In this document: positions 8,648 to 17,459 of the stretch, piece by piece
How positions within the stretch are numbered: the first letter of the stretch is position 1
How the letters are laid out: each line of letters opens with the position of its first letter
Assembly: GCF_023618015.1 (NCBI RefSeq)
Contig: NZ_JAJKBJ010000014.1
Location: 1 to 64,000, forward strand
DNA length: 64,000 nt
Direction of reading: 5' to 3'
DNA from: Legionella maioricensis
Lineage (GTDB): Bacteria > Pseudomonadota > Gammaproteobacteria > Legionellales > Legionellaceae
Program-made: the position numbers and the translations under genes
The notes under the pieces: generated by a model
Database searches by the model: none
Seen by the model: the letters and a program-made list of their open reading frames with translations, nothing else
Told to the model about the DNA's origin: nothing

Positions 8648-9520
8648 ATGAATATTTCATTTATTGGTCTTGGGAAAATGGGCTCCGCTATGGTTGAGCG
8701 ACTTCTTTATTCTGGTTATGAAGTGACCGTATTTAATAGGACAGCATCAAAAGCTCAACCTCTTATAAAATTGGGGGCCAGACACGCGGATAAGCTTGTT
8801 GAGGCCGTTAAGAATGCCGATGTGATAATGAGCTGTCTATTAAACGATCAGGCAGTACTTGACGTGACTAAAGAAGCGGTTCTTCACATGAAACCCAATG
8901 CAATTCATGTGTGTTTATCCACCATTTTGCCAGACACCTCTTTAGTGCTGAAAGAATTGCATGAAGCAAGGAATAGCTGCTTTGTCTCCGCTGTCGTTTT
9001 GGGCATACCTAAAGTAGCCGAGGAAGGAGGACTGACTTGTTATTGTGCTGGAACGGAAAAAAATCTGGCGGAGGTTCTCCCTCTCTTAAAATCCTTTTCA
9101 AAAGATGTAATTACTCTTGGTGATAATATGAAGGCAGCAAATATTATGAAAATTTGCCTCAATTACAGTTTATTGACCACCATTGAACTTATTAGTGAAC
9201 TGTATGTATTTGCAGAAAAAAGTGGGCTTGATACTGAATGTGTAAAACAGGCATTGCATCAGATTTATGGCCATCCAGCTTTTAAACGTTATATTGATAA
9301 AATTTATGAGCAAAATTTTGATGAGGTTAATTTTGATATGGTGGGGGGAAACAAAGACATTACCGTTTTTCAAGAGGCTTTTGCGCGGGCCGGCGTTGTA
9401 CCTGAGTTAGGTAATGTCATTAAATCCCGATATATTTCCGCTTTAGCGCATGGAATGGAAAATAAAGACTGGAGCGGTATTTATGAAATGGTGCGAAGGC
9501 AATCGGGTTTAGAGGGGTGA
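8648..9520 (+). CDS. NAD(P)-dependent beta-hydroxyacid dehydrogenase (3-hydroxyisobutyrate dehydrogenase family)
   Basis: 290 residues. The ATG at 8648 is preceded by AAAAGGA and puts the nucleotide-binding motif at the N-terminus (ISFIGLGKMG, residues 3-12), as is normal. An upstream TTG would add 19 unsupported residues. The family serine-threonine motif STILPDTS lies at 91-98, and the probable catalytic lysine is K168 within NIMKICLN. The protein is a full-length two-domain dehydrogenase with an NAD-binding domain (1-155) and a helical C-terminal domain. The substrate cannot be read; members act on hydroxyisobutyrate, tartronate semialdehyde or related short acids. No partner genes of a catabolic pathway are adjacent. 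Confidence 0.9.
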   Translation: MNISFIGLGKMGSAMVERLLYSGYEVTVFNRTASKAQPLIKLGARHADKLVEAVKNADVIMSCLLNDQAVLDVTKEAVLHMKPNAIHVCLSTILPDTSLVLKELHEARNSCFVSAVVLGIPKVAEEGGLTCYCAGTEKNLAEVLPLLKSFSKDVITLGDNMKAANIMKICLNYSLLTTIELISELYVFAEKSGLDTECVKQALHQIYGHPAFKRYIDKIYEQNFDEVNFDMVGGNKDITVFQEAFARAGVVPELGNVIKSRYISALAHGMENKDWSGIYEMVRRQSGLEG

Positions 9521-9533
9521 GCTCAGTTTTACT

Positions 9534-9709
9534 CTGAGGAGGCATTTACGCCATCTCGAAGCTTACATCAGGATCGATAAGGCTTCGAGACGGAGCAGAG
9601 CTCCTCCTCAGCCCGAGCGGATCGAGATACTGCAAGGAAAAATATTTTTAGCCTGACGGCTATGAGACATAGGCACAAGGTGAGTAAGAGACCGCCGCGA
9701 TCCGTCAGG
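9534..9709. repeat. Two long-range hairpins in an intergenic gap
   Basis: The first structure has an outer stem CTGAGGAGG (9534-9542) with CCTCCTCAG (9603-9611) and an inner stem CTCGAAGC (9555-9562) with GCTTCGAG (9582-9589). The second has CCTGACGG (9652-9659) with CCGTCAGG (9702-9709). Together they fill the gap between two convergent genes. This could be a double terminator, a mobile palindrome or a structured RNA. The sequence alone does not separate these. Confidence 0.65.
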
Positions 9710-9723
9710 ATGTCACTCAGTGC

Positions 9724-10179
9724 TTAAGGCGCGTTATTGAAGATCTGGGTTCCATCCTTATTCACTCTAATAGAGGACCCATCGACATTCGTAATTGTTT
9801 TTGAACCATCCGGGTTTGTGGTTATTGAGCTACCGTCTTTATTTTTGATAACCACTCCCCCATTAGGACTGGTTATGACTACTGAACCGTCATTTTTTTG
9901 CATAATCTTTGTGCCGTCAGGATTAGTTTGAATCACCGTACCGTCGTTATTCATGATGATTTTTGTACCGTCTGAACGGGTTTGGGTAGTAGTCCCATCT
10001 GCATTTTGAATAGTAACGGTGTCGTTATGTGGTGTGTCAGTAGGATTTGACTGTATTGGCAGGTTAGGGGCAGGACTATTGCCAGCAAAGAGTACTGTGC
10101 TCAAAGGCAATTCTATCAATAACAGTCCTAAAATTAACAGAAACAATTGGATTTTTGTGGATGAGATGAGTTTGTTCAT
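9724..10179 (-). CDS. Membrane-anchored protein of ten 9-residue DG repeats
   Basis: 151 residues. Residues 9-32 form one hydrophobic segment (signal anchor or signal peptide), followed by a Pro/Asn-rich linker. From residue 61 a repeat runs with an exact 9-residue period. The Asp of each DG(T/S) falls at 61, 70, 79, 88, 97, 115, 124, 133 and 142, and an Asn replaces it at 106. Repeats of this period, with NPDGT-like turns and alternating hydrophobic residues, recall the G-box (TCP10 C-terminal) repeats of eukaryotic CPAP proteins, which form an open single-layer beta sheet. That likeness is my inference. GGAGAG lies 9 bases before the ATG. An extracytoplasmic beta-repeat stalk is likely; the function is unknown. 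Confidence 0.8.
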   Translation of the reverse strand: MNKLISSTKIQLFLLILGLLLIELPLSTVLFAGNSPAPNLPIQSNPTDTPHNDTVTIQNADGTTTQTRSDGTKIIMNNDGTVIQTNPDGTKIMQKNDGSVVITSPNGGVVIKNKDGSSITTNPDGSKTITNVDGSSIRVNKDGTQIFNNAP

Positions 10180-10377
10180 TTCTTAATTCTCTCCATGTAA
10201 TTAAAAATGCTAAGGAATCCTTTTTACCTAATCCAAGGTATGTATAAATTATACTCCAATTGGTTATTTAATTCCACCTTGTGTTATTTTTTGTGTTCTT
10301 TCCTTGTATTTTTAACAGGTTCAGTTCTATTACTACCCACACGTCATCGAACCCCACATTACCCCGAACCGTTTTTA

Positions 10378-10533
10378 CGTCATCCCGAACGAAGTGAGGG
10401 TTCTCCCTCGGTGTGGCATGTACTTAGTCACGATAAGCTGAAAATTTATACGGTAAGGTCCAAGATTTTATCAATGACGCTGTTACGTATCGGAGCTATT
10501 TGTAGGAGATCCCTCACTTCGTTCGGGATGACG
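10378..10533. repeat. Extragenic palindrome pair (CGTCATCCCGAACG type)
   Basis: CGTCATCCCGAACGAAGTGA at the left faces its inverse, TCACTTCGTTCGGGATGACG, at the right end, with about 115 bases between. It belongs to the same family as the copies near 24.8 kb and at the window start. A hydrophobic reading frame running through it (10207-10536) is a by-product of the repeat. Confidence 0.85.
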
Positions 10534-10929
10534 TAGCGTTGTTTGAGGTGCTGCACCCGCAACCTAACCCAAACAGGTAGTTAAATTGAATGATTCAACT
10601 ACCGAATTTGATTAAAAAAGAATACTGAGGCTATGACATAAAGAAATTGCAACATAGACAATAATGGGAATGCTTTTAATTATTCTATAATTATTATTCA
10701 CGGCGCTCTCCAATTCTTGTTTTGGAATAAAATTTATTCAAGAATTGTGCCTGATTTACCAAGTTTTAAATAAAAAAGTGAGGCAAGGTGAGTAACATTA
10801 ATTATATAAAGAGTTTTTCCGGATGCAAACAAGTGGTAGCACCTAGGGGTTTAAAAGATAGCTAACAGTTCCTGGTTGTTATAAAAATTCTCTAAGAATG
10901 ATTTTCAGAATAGCAATTAAAATCTAATG
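10534..10929. other. Gene-free AT-rich gap
   Basis: I see no credible reading frame, RNA gene or strong promoter in this stretch between the palindrome pair and the operator of the WYL regulator. Transcription of the regulator must start somewhere near its right edge. Confidence 0.5.
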
Positions 10930-10946
10930 CTGCCATAATTTGGCAG
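10930..10946. promoter_or_regulatory. Candidate operator 1 of WYL regulator
   Basis: A perfect palindrome, CTGCCATAATTTGGCAG (6-base arms, 5-base centre), ends 14 bases before the regulator ATG. It closely matches a second palindrome after the regulator gene (11680-11696). YafY-type regulators commonly bind sites of this CTGxCA-N5-TGxCAG form. Autoregulation is inferred. Confidence 0.7.
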
Positions 10947-10960
10947 CTTGTAGATTAATC

Positions 10961-11665
10961 ATGAGGTATTCCAATTTGTCTCGTACGGAACGTTTGTTTG
11001 AGCTGATTCAAATTTTACGACGTCATCGTTATCCCATTAGTGGTGCAAAATTGGCTACGGAACTGCATGTTAGCCTTCGCACGCTTTATCGCGATATAGC
11101 CACCTTGCAGTCACAGGGAGCTCAGATAGATGGGGAACCTGGTTTGGGTTATGTGTTACGCCCAGGATTTATGTTACCTCCTTTAATGTTCTCTGAAGAA
11201 GAAATTGAGGCTCTGGTGCTTGGCTCGCGTTGGGTTGCCGATCGAGCCGATAGCCAGTTAAAATCTGCAGCCTGTAATGCTCTTGCCAAAATTGCCGCTG
11301 TTCTTCCGGCAGATCTTCGTCATCAATTAAATGCCACTGCCTTGTTGGTTGGGCCTGGCCAACCTATAGCTGCTGGTGATGAAGAGATAACGACAATCAG
11401 ACAAGTGATTCGATCAGAAAAAAAATTATTGATCAGTTATAGTGACGTTAAAGAAAATGAAACACAACGGACCATCTGGCCTTTTGCCATAGGTTTTTTT
11501 GAACGAGTACGAATTGTTATTGCCTGGTGTGAGTTACGCCAGGAGTTTCGTCATTTTAGAACAGATAGAATAATAAAATTAACGGTTCTGGAAACTCGTT
11601 ACCCACAACGTCGGCAAACTTTGTTGAAAAAGTGGCGTGAGATTGAAGGCATTCCTAGTCAATAA
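10961..11665 (+). CDS. YafY-type transcriptional regulator with HTH and WYL domains
   Basis: 234 residues from the ATG at 10961. An earlier in-frame TTG would place the start inside the operator. Residues 8-65 form an HTH_11-type winged helix (LFELIQILRRHRYPISG, then LHVSLRTLYRDIATLQ as recognition helix). Residues 135-205 form a WYL domain (ISYSDVKE, then TIWPFAIGFFE and ITAWCELR-like strands). WYL domains are sensor modules for small molecules or nucleic acid. The gene lies between two similar palindromes and heads a run of three same-strand genes, so it probably controls itself and the EVE and GyrI-like genes. Confidence 0.9.
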   Translation: MRYSNLSRTERLFELIQILRRHRYPISGAKLATELHVSLRTLYRDIATLQSQGAQIDGEPGLGYVLRPGFMLPPLMFSEEEIEALVLGSRWVADRADSQLKSAACNALAKIAAVLPADLRHQLNATALLVGPGQPIAAGDEEITTIRQVIRSEKKLLISYSDVKENETQRTIWPFAIGFFERVRIVIAWCELRQEFRHFRTDRIIKLTVLETRYPQRRQTLLKKWREIEGIPSQ

Positions 11666-11679
11666 TTAATCATTCACTA

Positions 11680-11696
11680 CTGACATAATCTGTCAG
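11680..11696. promoter_or_regulatory. Candidate operator 2 upstream of the EVE gene
   Basis: CTGACATAATCTGTCAG is a perfect palindrome with the same 6-5-6 layout and the same CATAAT core as the site before the regulator. It lies 15 bases after the regulator stop and 93 bases before the EVE start, as expected for a target promoter. Confidence 0.7.
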
Positions 11697-11789
11697 CAGT
11701 GTCGTGTAAACTAGCTAAGTTTTCTTAATAAACCTTCTATAAAATCATAGATTTTGGCAGGTTATTATCTTATGCATGGGAGAGTGGGC

Positions 11790-12221
11790 ATGGGTGGAAA
11801 TTGGTTGGCAATTGCATCTGCAGAACATGTACGTCATGGTCGTCACTTGGGTATTATGCAGGTATGTCATGGAAAAGCCACGCCTTTGCGTCGCATTAAA
11901 CCCGGAGATTATGTTATTTATTATTCACCTACAGTTATTTTTCGAGGCAAAGACAAATTTCAATCATTTACTGCAATAGGAACGGTGAAGCACGGAGAAC
12001 CTTATCAAGTGAATATGGGAGAGGGGTTTAGCCCATTTCGGCGAGATGTAACCTGGTGTGTTGCTAATGAAACCCCGATATCAACGCTTCTTAATGTATT
12101 GGACTTCACCCGAGAAAGAAACAACTGGGGATATCAGCTGCGATTTGGACTGCTCCAGATTAGTGAACATGATAGGCGGGTTATTGCTTATGCCATGAAT
12201 GCTTCGCTAGAAACTCTTTAA
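11790..12221 (+). CDS. EVE domain protein
   Basis: 143 residues. I choose the ATG at 11790 because GGGAG lies 7 bases upstream and because EVE proteins begin just before the first strand ([11 protein letters not shown] here). Upstream TTG and ATG codons would add non-conserved residues. The family pattern is clear: [19 protein letters not shown], then [15 protein letters not shown] and [13 protein letters not shown] domains share the PUA-like fold, and in other systems bind modified bases in DNA or RNA. It is followed 25 bases later by the GyrI-like gene and probably co-transcribed with it. Confidence 0.9.
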   Translation: MGGNWLAIASAEHVRHGRHLGIMQVCHGKATPLRRIKPGDYVIYYSPTVIFRGKDKFQSFTAIGTVKHGEPYQVNMGEGFSPFRRDVTWCVANETPISTLLNVLDFTRERNNWGYQLRFGLLQISEHDRRVIAYAMNASLETL

Positions 12222-12246
12222 CTAAATGACTTAGAGGATTACGAAA

Positions 12247-12723
12247 ATGATTTACCCTGAACCCAAACTGATTGAGATCGACAGTTTTACTGTGGCGGGA
12301 TTAAGTGTACGTACGATTAACAAAGATGAGTTTAACCCTCAAACTGCTAAATTGCCCCAGTTGTGGAATGATTTTTTCTCTACAGGTTTAGCTGAAAAAA
12401 TACCCAATCGTATACCTCAAACTCCTGTTTTTGGGGTGTATTCCAATTATGCTTTGGATGCCGCAGATTTTTACACCGTTACTGCTGGGGTCCGGGTTAG
12501 TTCCGAAGTGACGGATTTGAAATTAAATACGATTACTATTCAGACAGGACATTATCTGGTTTTTAAAGATAAGGGACCCATGCCGCAAGTTATCATTAAA
12601 ACTTGGGAACGAATTTGGACCTATTTTGAAAGCAATCACCAGCATCAACGCTGTTTTGGCACTGATTTCGAGGTCTATCCCGGTTCAGATGAAATTGCTA
12701 TCCATATCGGAATAATAAATTAA
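12247..12723 (+). CDS. GyrI-like / AraC effector-binding domain protein
   Basis: 158 residues, a stand-alone ligand-binding domain of the GyrI-like (AraC effector-binding) type. The family pattern appears as KLIEIDSFTVAGLSVRT at the start, TPVFGVYSNYALDAADFYTVTAGV in the middle, and CFGTDFEVYPGSDEIAIHIGI at the end. Such domains bind hydrophobic or cationic small molecules, and some hydrolyse or sequester toxic compounds. As third gene in the WYL-EVE-GyrI set it may be the ligand or resistance part of that unit. That role is inferred. Confidence 0.85.
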   Translation: MIYPEPKLIEIDSFTVAGLSVRTINKDEFNPQTAKLPQLWNDFFSTGLAEKIPNRIPQTPVFGVYSNYALDAADFYTVTAGVRVSSEVTDLKLNTITIQTGHYLVFKDKGPMPQVIIKTWERIWTYFESNHQHQRCFGTDFEVYPGSDEIAIHIGIIN

Positions 12724-12812
12724 TTCAACGAATTAAACTCAGGCTTTATCCATTTATAGAGTCTGAGATCCTGAAAAAGCAACTCACCAGAGTGCCATTC
12801 ATAAACAGAACT

Positions 12813-12986
12813 TTAGTGAAGGATGGGGCCAAAAACTTTCCAGCCAATAATGGCTAATAAAATGAATAACAACAAATGACCGCCAACAAGTCCATAGCTG
12901 CCACGTGTAAACTCATTTCTATGCCAATAAACACCAAAAATCAACCAAAAAATCATCAGTACCCAAAATAAAACTCCAATAGGCAT
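12813..12986 (-). CDS. 57-residue membrane protein
   Basis: A short gene starting at ATG 12986 with a strong AAGGAGAG 5 bases upstream. It encodes two hydrophobic segments (GVLFWVLMIFWLIFGVYW, and HLLLFILLAIIGW) joined by a short polar loop (HRNEFTRGSYGLVGG). The layout is that of small two-helix inner-membrane proteins. I do not recognise the family. The ribosome binding site and membrane pattern make it a likely real gene. It converges on the GyrI-like gene. Confidence 0.75.
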   Translation of the reverse strand: MPIGVLFWVLMIFWLIFGVYWHRNEFTRGSYGLVGGHLLLFILLAIIGWKVFGPILH

Positions 12987-13231
12987 TTTGCTCTCCTTAG
13001 TCGTTTAGTCAAATCAATCAGGTATGTTGTTTCCCATGAAAAATAGTTTATTAATCAAAGTATAGTGTACGTTGCAATAAAAAAGAGGAAAGCACTCATC
13101 AAAGAAGAAGCAAATTAGTTTTCTTATTCATAAACGAAGAGCGATAAAAAATAAAATTAATCTATAATATAAATAGTTAGGCTCTAATTTAGTTGCTGCT
13201 CATAGGTACTTCTCAATAGCCTGAGGAAATT

Positions 13232-13276
13232 ATGATGTTAGAAGTTACCTACTTTAATGGAAAAAATGATGAATGA
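13232..13276 (+). CDS. Possible 14-residue leader peptide
   Basis: ATG ATG after a good GAGGA opens a 14-codon frame whose stop (13274-13276) lies inside the start of the next gene in another frame. The downstream gene lacks a convincing ribosome binding site of its own, so this frame could feed ribosomes to it by translational coupling. Nothing else supports it. Confidence 0.3.
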   Translation: MMLEVTYFNGKNDE

Positions 13277-13541
13277 AATGGATATTTTGAGATTATTTTA
13301 TGATGAGATGACAGCTCACAGTATGACTCGTGATATGGTGTTTTTGAGCATCGAGGAGGATGCTGCTGCCAAACTTTCCCAAAAATTAGGGAGGATAGTT
13401 CCTGTCATTGAAGTTCAAAAATTAACAGATATTTGCATCGCCAATGAATGGTTAGAACGGACTACTGCAGATCCAAACTATAAATATTTATCATTAACTG
13501 AAAATGGATTACAGGTACTTTTAGCTTATTTATATACATAA
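13257..13541 (+). CDS. Small winged-helix-like protein of unknown function
   Basis: 94 residues. Possible starts are ATG at 13257, 13266, 13269 or 13278, none with a good ribosome binding site. A short coupled frame with a strong site overlaps them. The protein is mostly helical, and its C-terminal part (LTDICIANEWLERTT, then YKYLSLTENGLQVLLAYL) has the rhythm of a small winged-helix domain. I do not recognise a family. It lies directly upstream of carB, separated by an inverted repeat, and its link to that pathway is unknown. Confidence 0.6.
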   Translation: MEKMMNEMDILRLFYDEMTAHSMTRDMVFLSIEEDAAAKLSQKLGRIVPVIEVQKLTDICIANEWLERTTADPNYKYLSLTENGLQVLLAYLYT

Positions 13542-13543
13542 TT

Positions 13544-13591
13544 CCTTGATTTGTTAAATTTTATTTAAAGATTGTAAATCAAGGGTATAAT
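13544..13591 (+). promoter_or_regulatory. Inverted repeat and -10 box before carB
   Basis: CCTTGATTT (13544-13552) faces AAATCAAGG (13576-13584), with a nested TTAAAT/ATTTAA. Two bases later comes TATAAT (13586-13591), 55 bases before the carB ATG. No good -35 box is visible at the right distance. The repeat may be an operator covering the promoter, or the terminator of the gene before it. Confidence 0.5.
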
Positions 13592-13646
13592 CTTTAGGCA
13601 AAAATCGGTAAAATACATCACTTTTATTCTTTTTTTTGTTGTCACT

Positions 13647-16600
13647 ATGCCAAAACGAACTGATATTAAATCCATCCTTATCCTTGGCGCAGGCCCTATA
13701 GTTATTGGCCAAGCCTGTGAGTTTGATTATTCTGGTACTCAAGCAGTACGTGCTTTAAAAGAAGAAGGCTATCGGGTGATATTAGTCAATTCTAATCCTG
13801 CAACCATTATGACGGATCCTGAACTTGCGGATGCTACTTATATAGAGCCCATACAATGGAAAGAAGTCGCACGAATTATCGAAATAGAACGCCCCGATGC
13901 TCTTTTGCCTACCATGGGTGGTCAAACTGCCTTAAATTGTGCTTTGGATTTGGTGCGGGAAGGGATTTTGGCCAAGTATTCTGTTGAAATGATAGGTGCA
14001 ACACGAGAAGCCATTGATAAAGCAGAGGATAGAGAAAAATTTCGCCAATTAATGATTCAAATTGGTCTGGATATGCCGCGCTCAGCTATTGCTCATAGTT
14101 TGGAAGAGGCGATTCAGGTTCAGGCACGATTGGGCTACCCTGCAATTATTCGTCCTTCCTTCACTATGGGGGGAAGCGGGGGCGGAATTGCATACAATAG
14201 AGAAGAGTTTGAAGAAATTTGTACCAGAGGTTTGGAGTTATCACCAACCCATGAACTTTTAATTGATGAGTCAGTTCTCGGTTGGAAAGAATTTGAAATG
14301 GAAGTGGTACGGGATAAAAATGATAATTGCATCATCATTTGCACCATAGAAAATATTGATCCTATGGGGGTGCATACCGGGGATTCCATTACTGTTGCAC
14401 CAGCGCAAACGTTAACGGATAAAGAATATCAACGGATGCGTGATGCAGCAATTAAGGTATTAAGAGCTGTTGGAGTGGATACAGGCGGCTCTAATGTGCA
14501 GTTTGCTGTTAACCCTGAAGATGGCCGGATGCTGGTAGTAGAAATGAATCCGCGGGTTTCTCGAAGTTCTGCTTTAGCTTCAAAGGCTACAGGTTTTCCT
14601 ATTGCCAAAGTTGCGGCTAAATTAGCAGTAGGTTATACCCTGGATGAATTAAAAAATGAAATTACTGGCGGTAAAACTCCGGCATCTTTCGAGCCCAGTA
14701 TTGATTATGTAGTGACTAAAATACCGCGATTTAATTTTGATAAATTCCCCCAAACTCCTACTACCCTCACCACTCAGATGAAGTCAGTGGGAGAGGTTAT
14801 GGCTATAGGTTCTAATTTCCAGGAGTCGTTGCAAAAAGCCATTAGAGGTTTAGAAATTGGCCGCAGTGGTTTACATTCCCTTTTTGAAAAAGGGGATATG
14901 GCACGCTTGCGAGGCCATTTGCGTGAACCTACGCCTGATAGATTATGGTATGTAGCCGATGCGTTCCGCCAAAAATTATCCCTTGAGGAAATTCATACTG
15001 AAAGTCGTATTGATCCTTGGTTTTTGGCTCAGATAGAAGAGCTGGTTCTTTTAGAGCGGTCTGTATTTGGAAAATCCATTCATGAATTAGATAAAACCAC
15101 TTTGCGCTTATTAAAACGCAGAGGGTTTGCCGACAGTTATTTGGCCAAGCTCATGTATTGCACTGAAGCTCAAGTGCGTGAAAGACGTTTGGAGTTGGGC
15201 ATTATCCCCGCTTATAAACGGATTGATTCTTGTGCGGGAGAGTTTCCCAGTGATACTGCTTATTTATACTCTTGCTATGAAGGCAGTTGTGAGGCGCGAC
15301 CAGAGAAGGATAAGAAAAAAATTATTATTCTTGGAGGCGGGCCTAATCGTATTGGTCAGGGGATTGAATTTGACTATTGTTGCGTTCATGCTGCCATGGC
15401 ACTAAGAGAGGCTGGTTATCAGACCATTATGGTCAATTGTAATCCCGAAACCGTATCAACAGATTTTGATACTTCCGATCGTCTGTATTTTGAACCAGTT
15501 ACTTTGGAGGACGTTTTATCCATAACCGATGTAGAGCAGCCAGACGGGGTGATCGTGCATTATGGTGGACAAACCCCTTTAAAATTGTCTCGCGCTTTAG
15601 AGGCAAACGGCGTAAAAATAATAGGAACTTCTCCAGATGCTATTGATAGAGCTGAGGATAGAGAGCGATTTCAACAGTTGGTTACTGAATTGAAGTTACA
15701 CCAACCGGATAACGGCACCGTTAGAAGTGAAGCCGAAGCAATAGAATTAGCTAACCGAATTGGTTATCCCCTGGTAGTTAGACCTTCCTACGTATTAGGG
15801 GGGCGAGCTATGGAAATCGTCTATCAGGAAGAGGATCTACGTTATTATCTATCGCATGCGGTCTCTGTTTCCAATGACTCTCCGGTTTTATTGGATAAAT
15901 TTTTAAACGATGCGATTGAAGTGGATATTGATGCAATTTGTGATGGTAAAGAAGTTTTAATCGGCGGCATCATGGAACATATTGAACAGGCGGGCATTCA
16001 CTCAGGTGATTCTGCCTGTACGTTACCTCCTTTTAGTTTGAGTGTGGTAGTACAACAGGATTTAATAGAGCAAATCCGCCAAATGGCATTGCAATTAGGG
16101 GTAATCGGTTTGATCAATGCCCAATTTGCTATTCAGGCTGATGATATTTATGTGTTGGAAGTCAATCCCCGTGCTTCACGGACTGTGCCCTTTGTTTCTA
16201 AGGCTACGGGCTTACCTTTGGCTAAAATTGCAGCCTTGTGCAAAGTCGGTATCAGTTTAAAAGAGCAGGGATTAAGTCAGAACAACCAAAACCATATGCC
16301 TTCATTTTATTCTATTAAATTACCGGTATTTCCTTTTATCAAGTTTTCTGGAGTAGACTGCATTCTTGGTCCTGAGATGAAATCTACTGGTGAGGTAATG
16401 GGTATTGCCAAGCGGTTCGGACAAGCTTATGCTAAAGCTCAGTTGGGCGCGGGTTGTCATATCGCCAAGCGACGACGGGCTTTTGTTTCTGTTCGTGATG
16501 CAGATAAAACACGAGTAGGGGAGATAGCAAAGAGATTAATTGAATTGGGTTTTGAAATTTTTTCAACACGTGGGACGGCTTTGGCATTGCAAGCGGCGGG

Positions 16601-16856
16601 CGTAGATTGCCGGCGAGTCTTTAAAGTCGCTGAGGGAAGACCACATGTGTTGGATTTCATAAAAAATAATGAAATTGATTTTATTGTGAATACAACTGAG
16701 GGCAAGCAAGCTATTGCGGATTCTTTTGCGATGAGGCGCTGTGCCTTACAGCATAAGGTTAGTTATACTACGACATTATCAGGAGCTGAGGCAGCTTGTC
16801 TTGCTATGAAATATGAAGATAGGGAAACAGTAACTCGATTACAAGATTTACATTAG
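13647..16856 (+). CDS. carB: Carbamoyl-phosphate synthase large subunit
   Basis: 1069 residues, full length. The enzyme uses glutamine-derived ammonia, bicarbonate and two ATP to make carbamoyl phosphate for pyrimidine and arginine synthesis. Two homologous ATP-grasp halves are visible, each opening with a nucleotide-binding motif ([20 protein letters not shown] near residue 10, and [19 protein letters not shown] near residue 558). Each half has its glycine loop ([11 protein letters not shown], and [11 protein letters not shown]). The C-terminal 140 residues are the allosteric MGS-like domain (FVSVRDADK...[10 protein letters not shown]). The small subunit gene carA, often adjacent in this order (carA-carB-greA), is not here. 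greA follows after 8 bases. Confidence 0.98.
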   Translation: MPKRTDIKSILILGAGPIVIGQACEFDYSGTQAVRALKEEGYRVILVNSNPATIMTDPELADATYIEPIQWKEVARIIEIERPDALLPTMGGQTALNCALDLVREGILAKYSVEMIGATREAIDKAEDREKFRQLMIQIGLDMPRSAIAHSLEEAIQVQARLGYPAIIRPSFTMGGSGGGIAYNREEFEEICTRGLELSPTHELLIDESVLGWKEFEMEVVRDKNDNCIIICTIENIDPMGVHTGDSITVAPAQTLTDKEYQRMRDAAIKVLRAVGVDTGGSNVQFAVNPEDGRMLVVEMNPRVSRSSALASKATGFPIAKVAAKLAVGYTLDELKNEITGGKTPASFEPSIDYVVTKIPRFNFDKFPQTPTTLTTQMKSVGEVMAIGSNFQESLQKAIRGLEIGRSGLHSLFEKGDMARLRGHLREPTPDRLWYVADAFRQKLSLEEIHTESRIDPWFLAQIEELVLLERSVFGKSIHELDKTTLRLLKRRGFADSYLAKLMYCTEAQVRERRLELGIIPAYKRIDSCAGEFPSDTAYLYSCYEGSCEARPEKDKKKIIILGGGPNRIGQGIEFDYCCVHAAMALREAGYQTIMVNCNPETVSTDFDTSDRLYFEPVTLEDVLSITDVEQPDGVIVHYGGQTPLKLSRALEANGVKIIGTSPDAIDRAEDRERFQQLVTELKLHQPDNGTVRSEAEAIELANRIGYPLVVRPSYVLGGRAMEIVYQEEDLRYYLSHAVSVSNDSPVLLDKFLNDAIEVDIDAICDGKEVLIGGIMEHIEQAGIHSGDSACTLPPFSLSVVVQQDLIEQIRQMALQLGVIGLINAQFAIQADDIYVLEVNPRASRTVPFVSKATGLPLAKIAALCKVGISLKEQGLSQNNQNHMPSFYSIKLPVFPFIKFSGVDCILGPEMKSTGEVMGIAKRFGQAYAKAQLGAGCHIAKRRRAFVSVRDADKTRVGEIAKRLIELGFEIFSTRGTALALQAAGVDCRRVFKVAEGRPHVLDFIKNNEIDFIVNTTEGKQAIADSFAMRRCALQHKVSYTTTLSGAEAACLAMKYEDRETVTRLQDLH

Positions 16857-16864
16857 AGGTGGAT

Positions 16865-17341
16865 ATGAGTAAACATCCGATGACCGTATTGGGTGCAGAA
16901 GCACTTAAAGAAGAATTGCAACGCTTAAAATTTGTGGATCGTCCTCGCATTGTTGAGGCTATTGCTGTAGCAAGGGCTCATGGTGACTTGAAAGAAAACG
17001 CTGAATATCATGCTGCTCGTGAACAGCAAAGCTTTAATGAAGGGCGCATTCAAGAGCTTGAGGCAAAATTGTCGAACGCACAAATAGTCGACATCAGTAA
17101 ACTGCCAAACAATGGAAAAGTGGTTTTTGGCGCTATAGTTACCGTATGTCATGTGGCAACTGATGCTGAACTGACTTATCAAATTGTTGGCGAAGATGAA
17201 GCCAATATTAAACTGAATAAAATATCATACAGTTCACCTATAGGCCGCGCTCTGATTGGTAAAGAATTAGATGATACGGTCACTGTAACCACGCCAGGTG
17301 GTTTAGTGGATTATGAAATTATTGATGTGCAGTATAGTTAA
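16865..17341 (+). CDS. greA: Transcription elongation factor GreA
   Basis: 158 residues, the normal length. GreA inserts its coiled-coil into the RNA polymerase secondary channel and stimulates cleavage of backtracked RNA. The coiled-coil spans residues 12-75 and has the acidic tip [17 protein letters not shown]. The FKBP-like C-terminal domain ends with [20 protein letters not shown]. The ATG at 16865 follows AGAGGTGG. A GTG two codons upstream is less likely. It sits 8 bases after carB and is probably in the same transcript. Confidence 0.97.
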   Translation: MSKHPMTVLGAEALKEELQRLKFVDRPRIVEAIAVARAHGDLKENAEYHAAREQQSFNEGRIQELEAKLSNAQIVDISKLPNNGKVVFGAIVTVCHVATDAELTYQIVGEDEANIKLNKISYSSPIGRALIGKELDDTVTVTTPGGLVDYEIIDVQYS

Positions 17342-17356
17342 TTTAATAGTTGGGCG

Positions 17357-17447
17357 GTAGAGCCCGGTTGTAGCGAAGCGTAATCCGGGCTCAAGGTTTG
17401 AATCAGGTTTCGATCCCGGGTTACGGCTGCGCCTTCACCCGGGCTAC
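17357..17447. repeat. Extragenic palindrome pair (GTAGCCCGG type)
   Basis: The left half, GTAGAGCCCGGTTGTAGCG followed by TAATCCGGGC, faces a right half reading GATCCCGGGTTACGGCTGCG then CACCCGGGCTAC. The right half is nearly identical to that of the copy at 18812-18934. It fills the gap between the convergent greA and the Tim44-like gene and may also act as a terminator. Confidence 0.85.
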
Positions 17448-17459
17448 ATCTTGCATCCC

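Noticed and set aside
10207-10536. 109-residue + strand frame with a hydrophobic start
   Set aside because: Its second half is the translated palindromic repeat (RHPERSEGS), which recurs in every copy, and there is no ribosome binding site.
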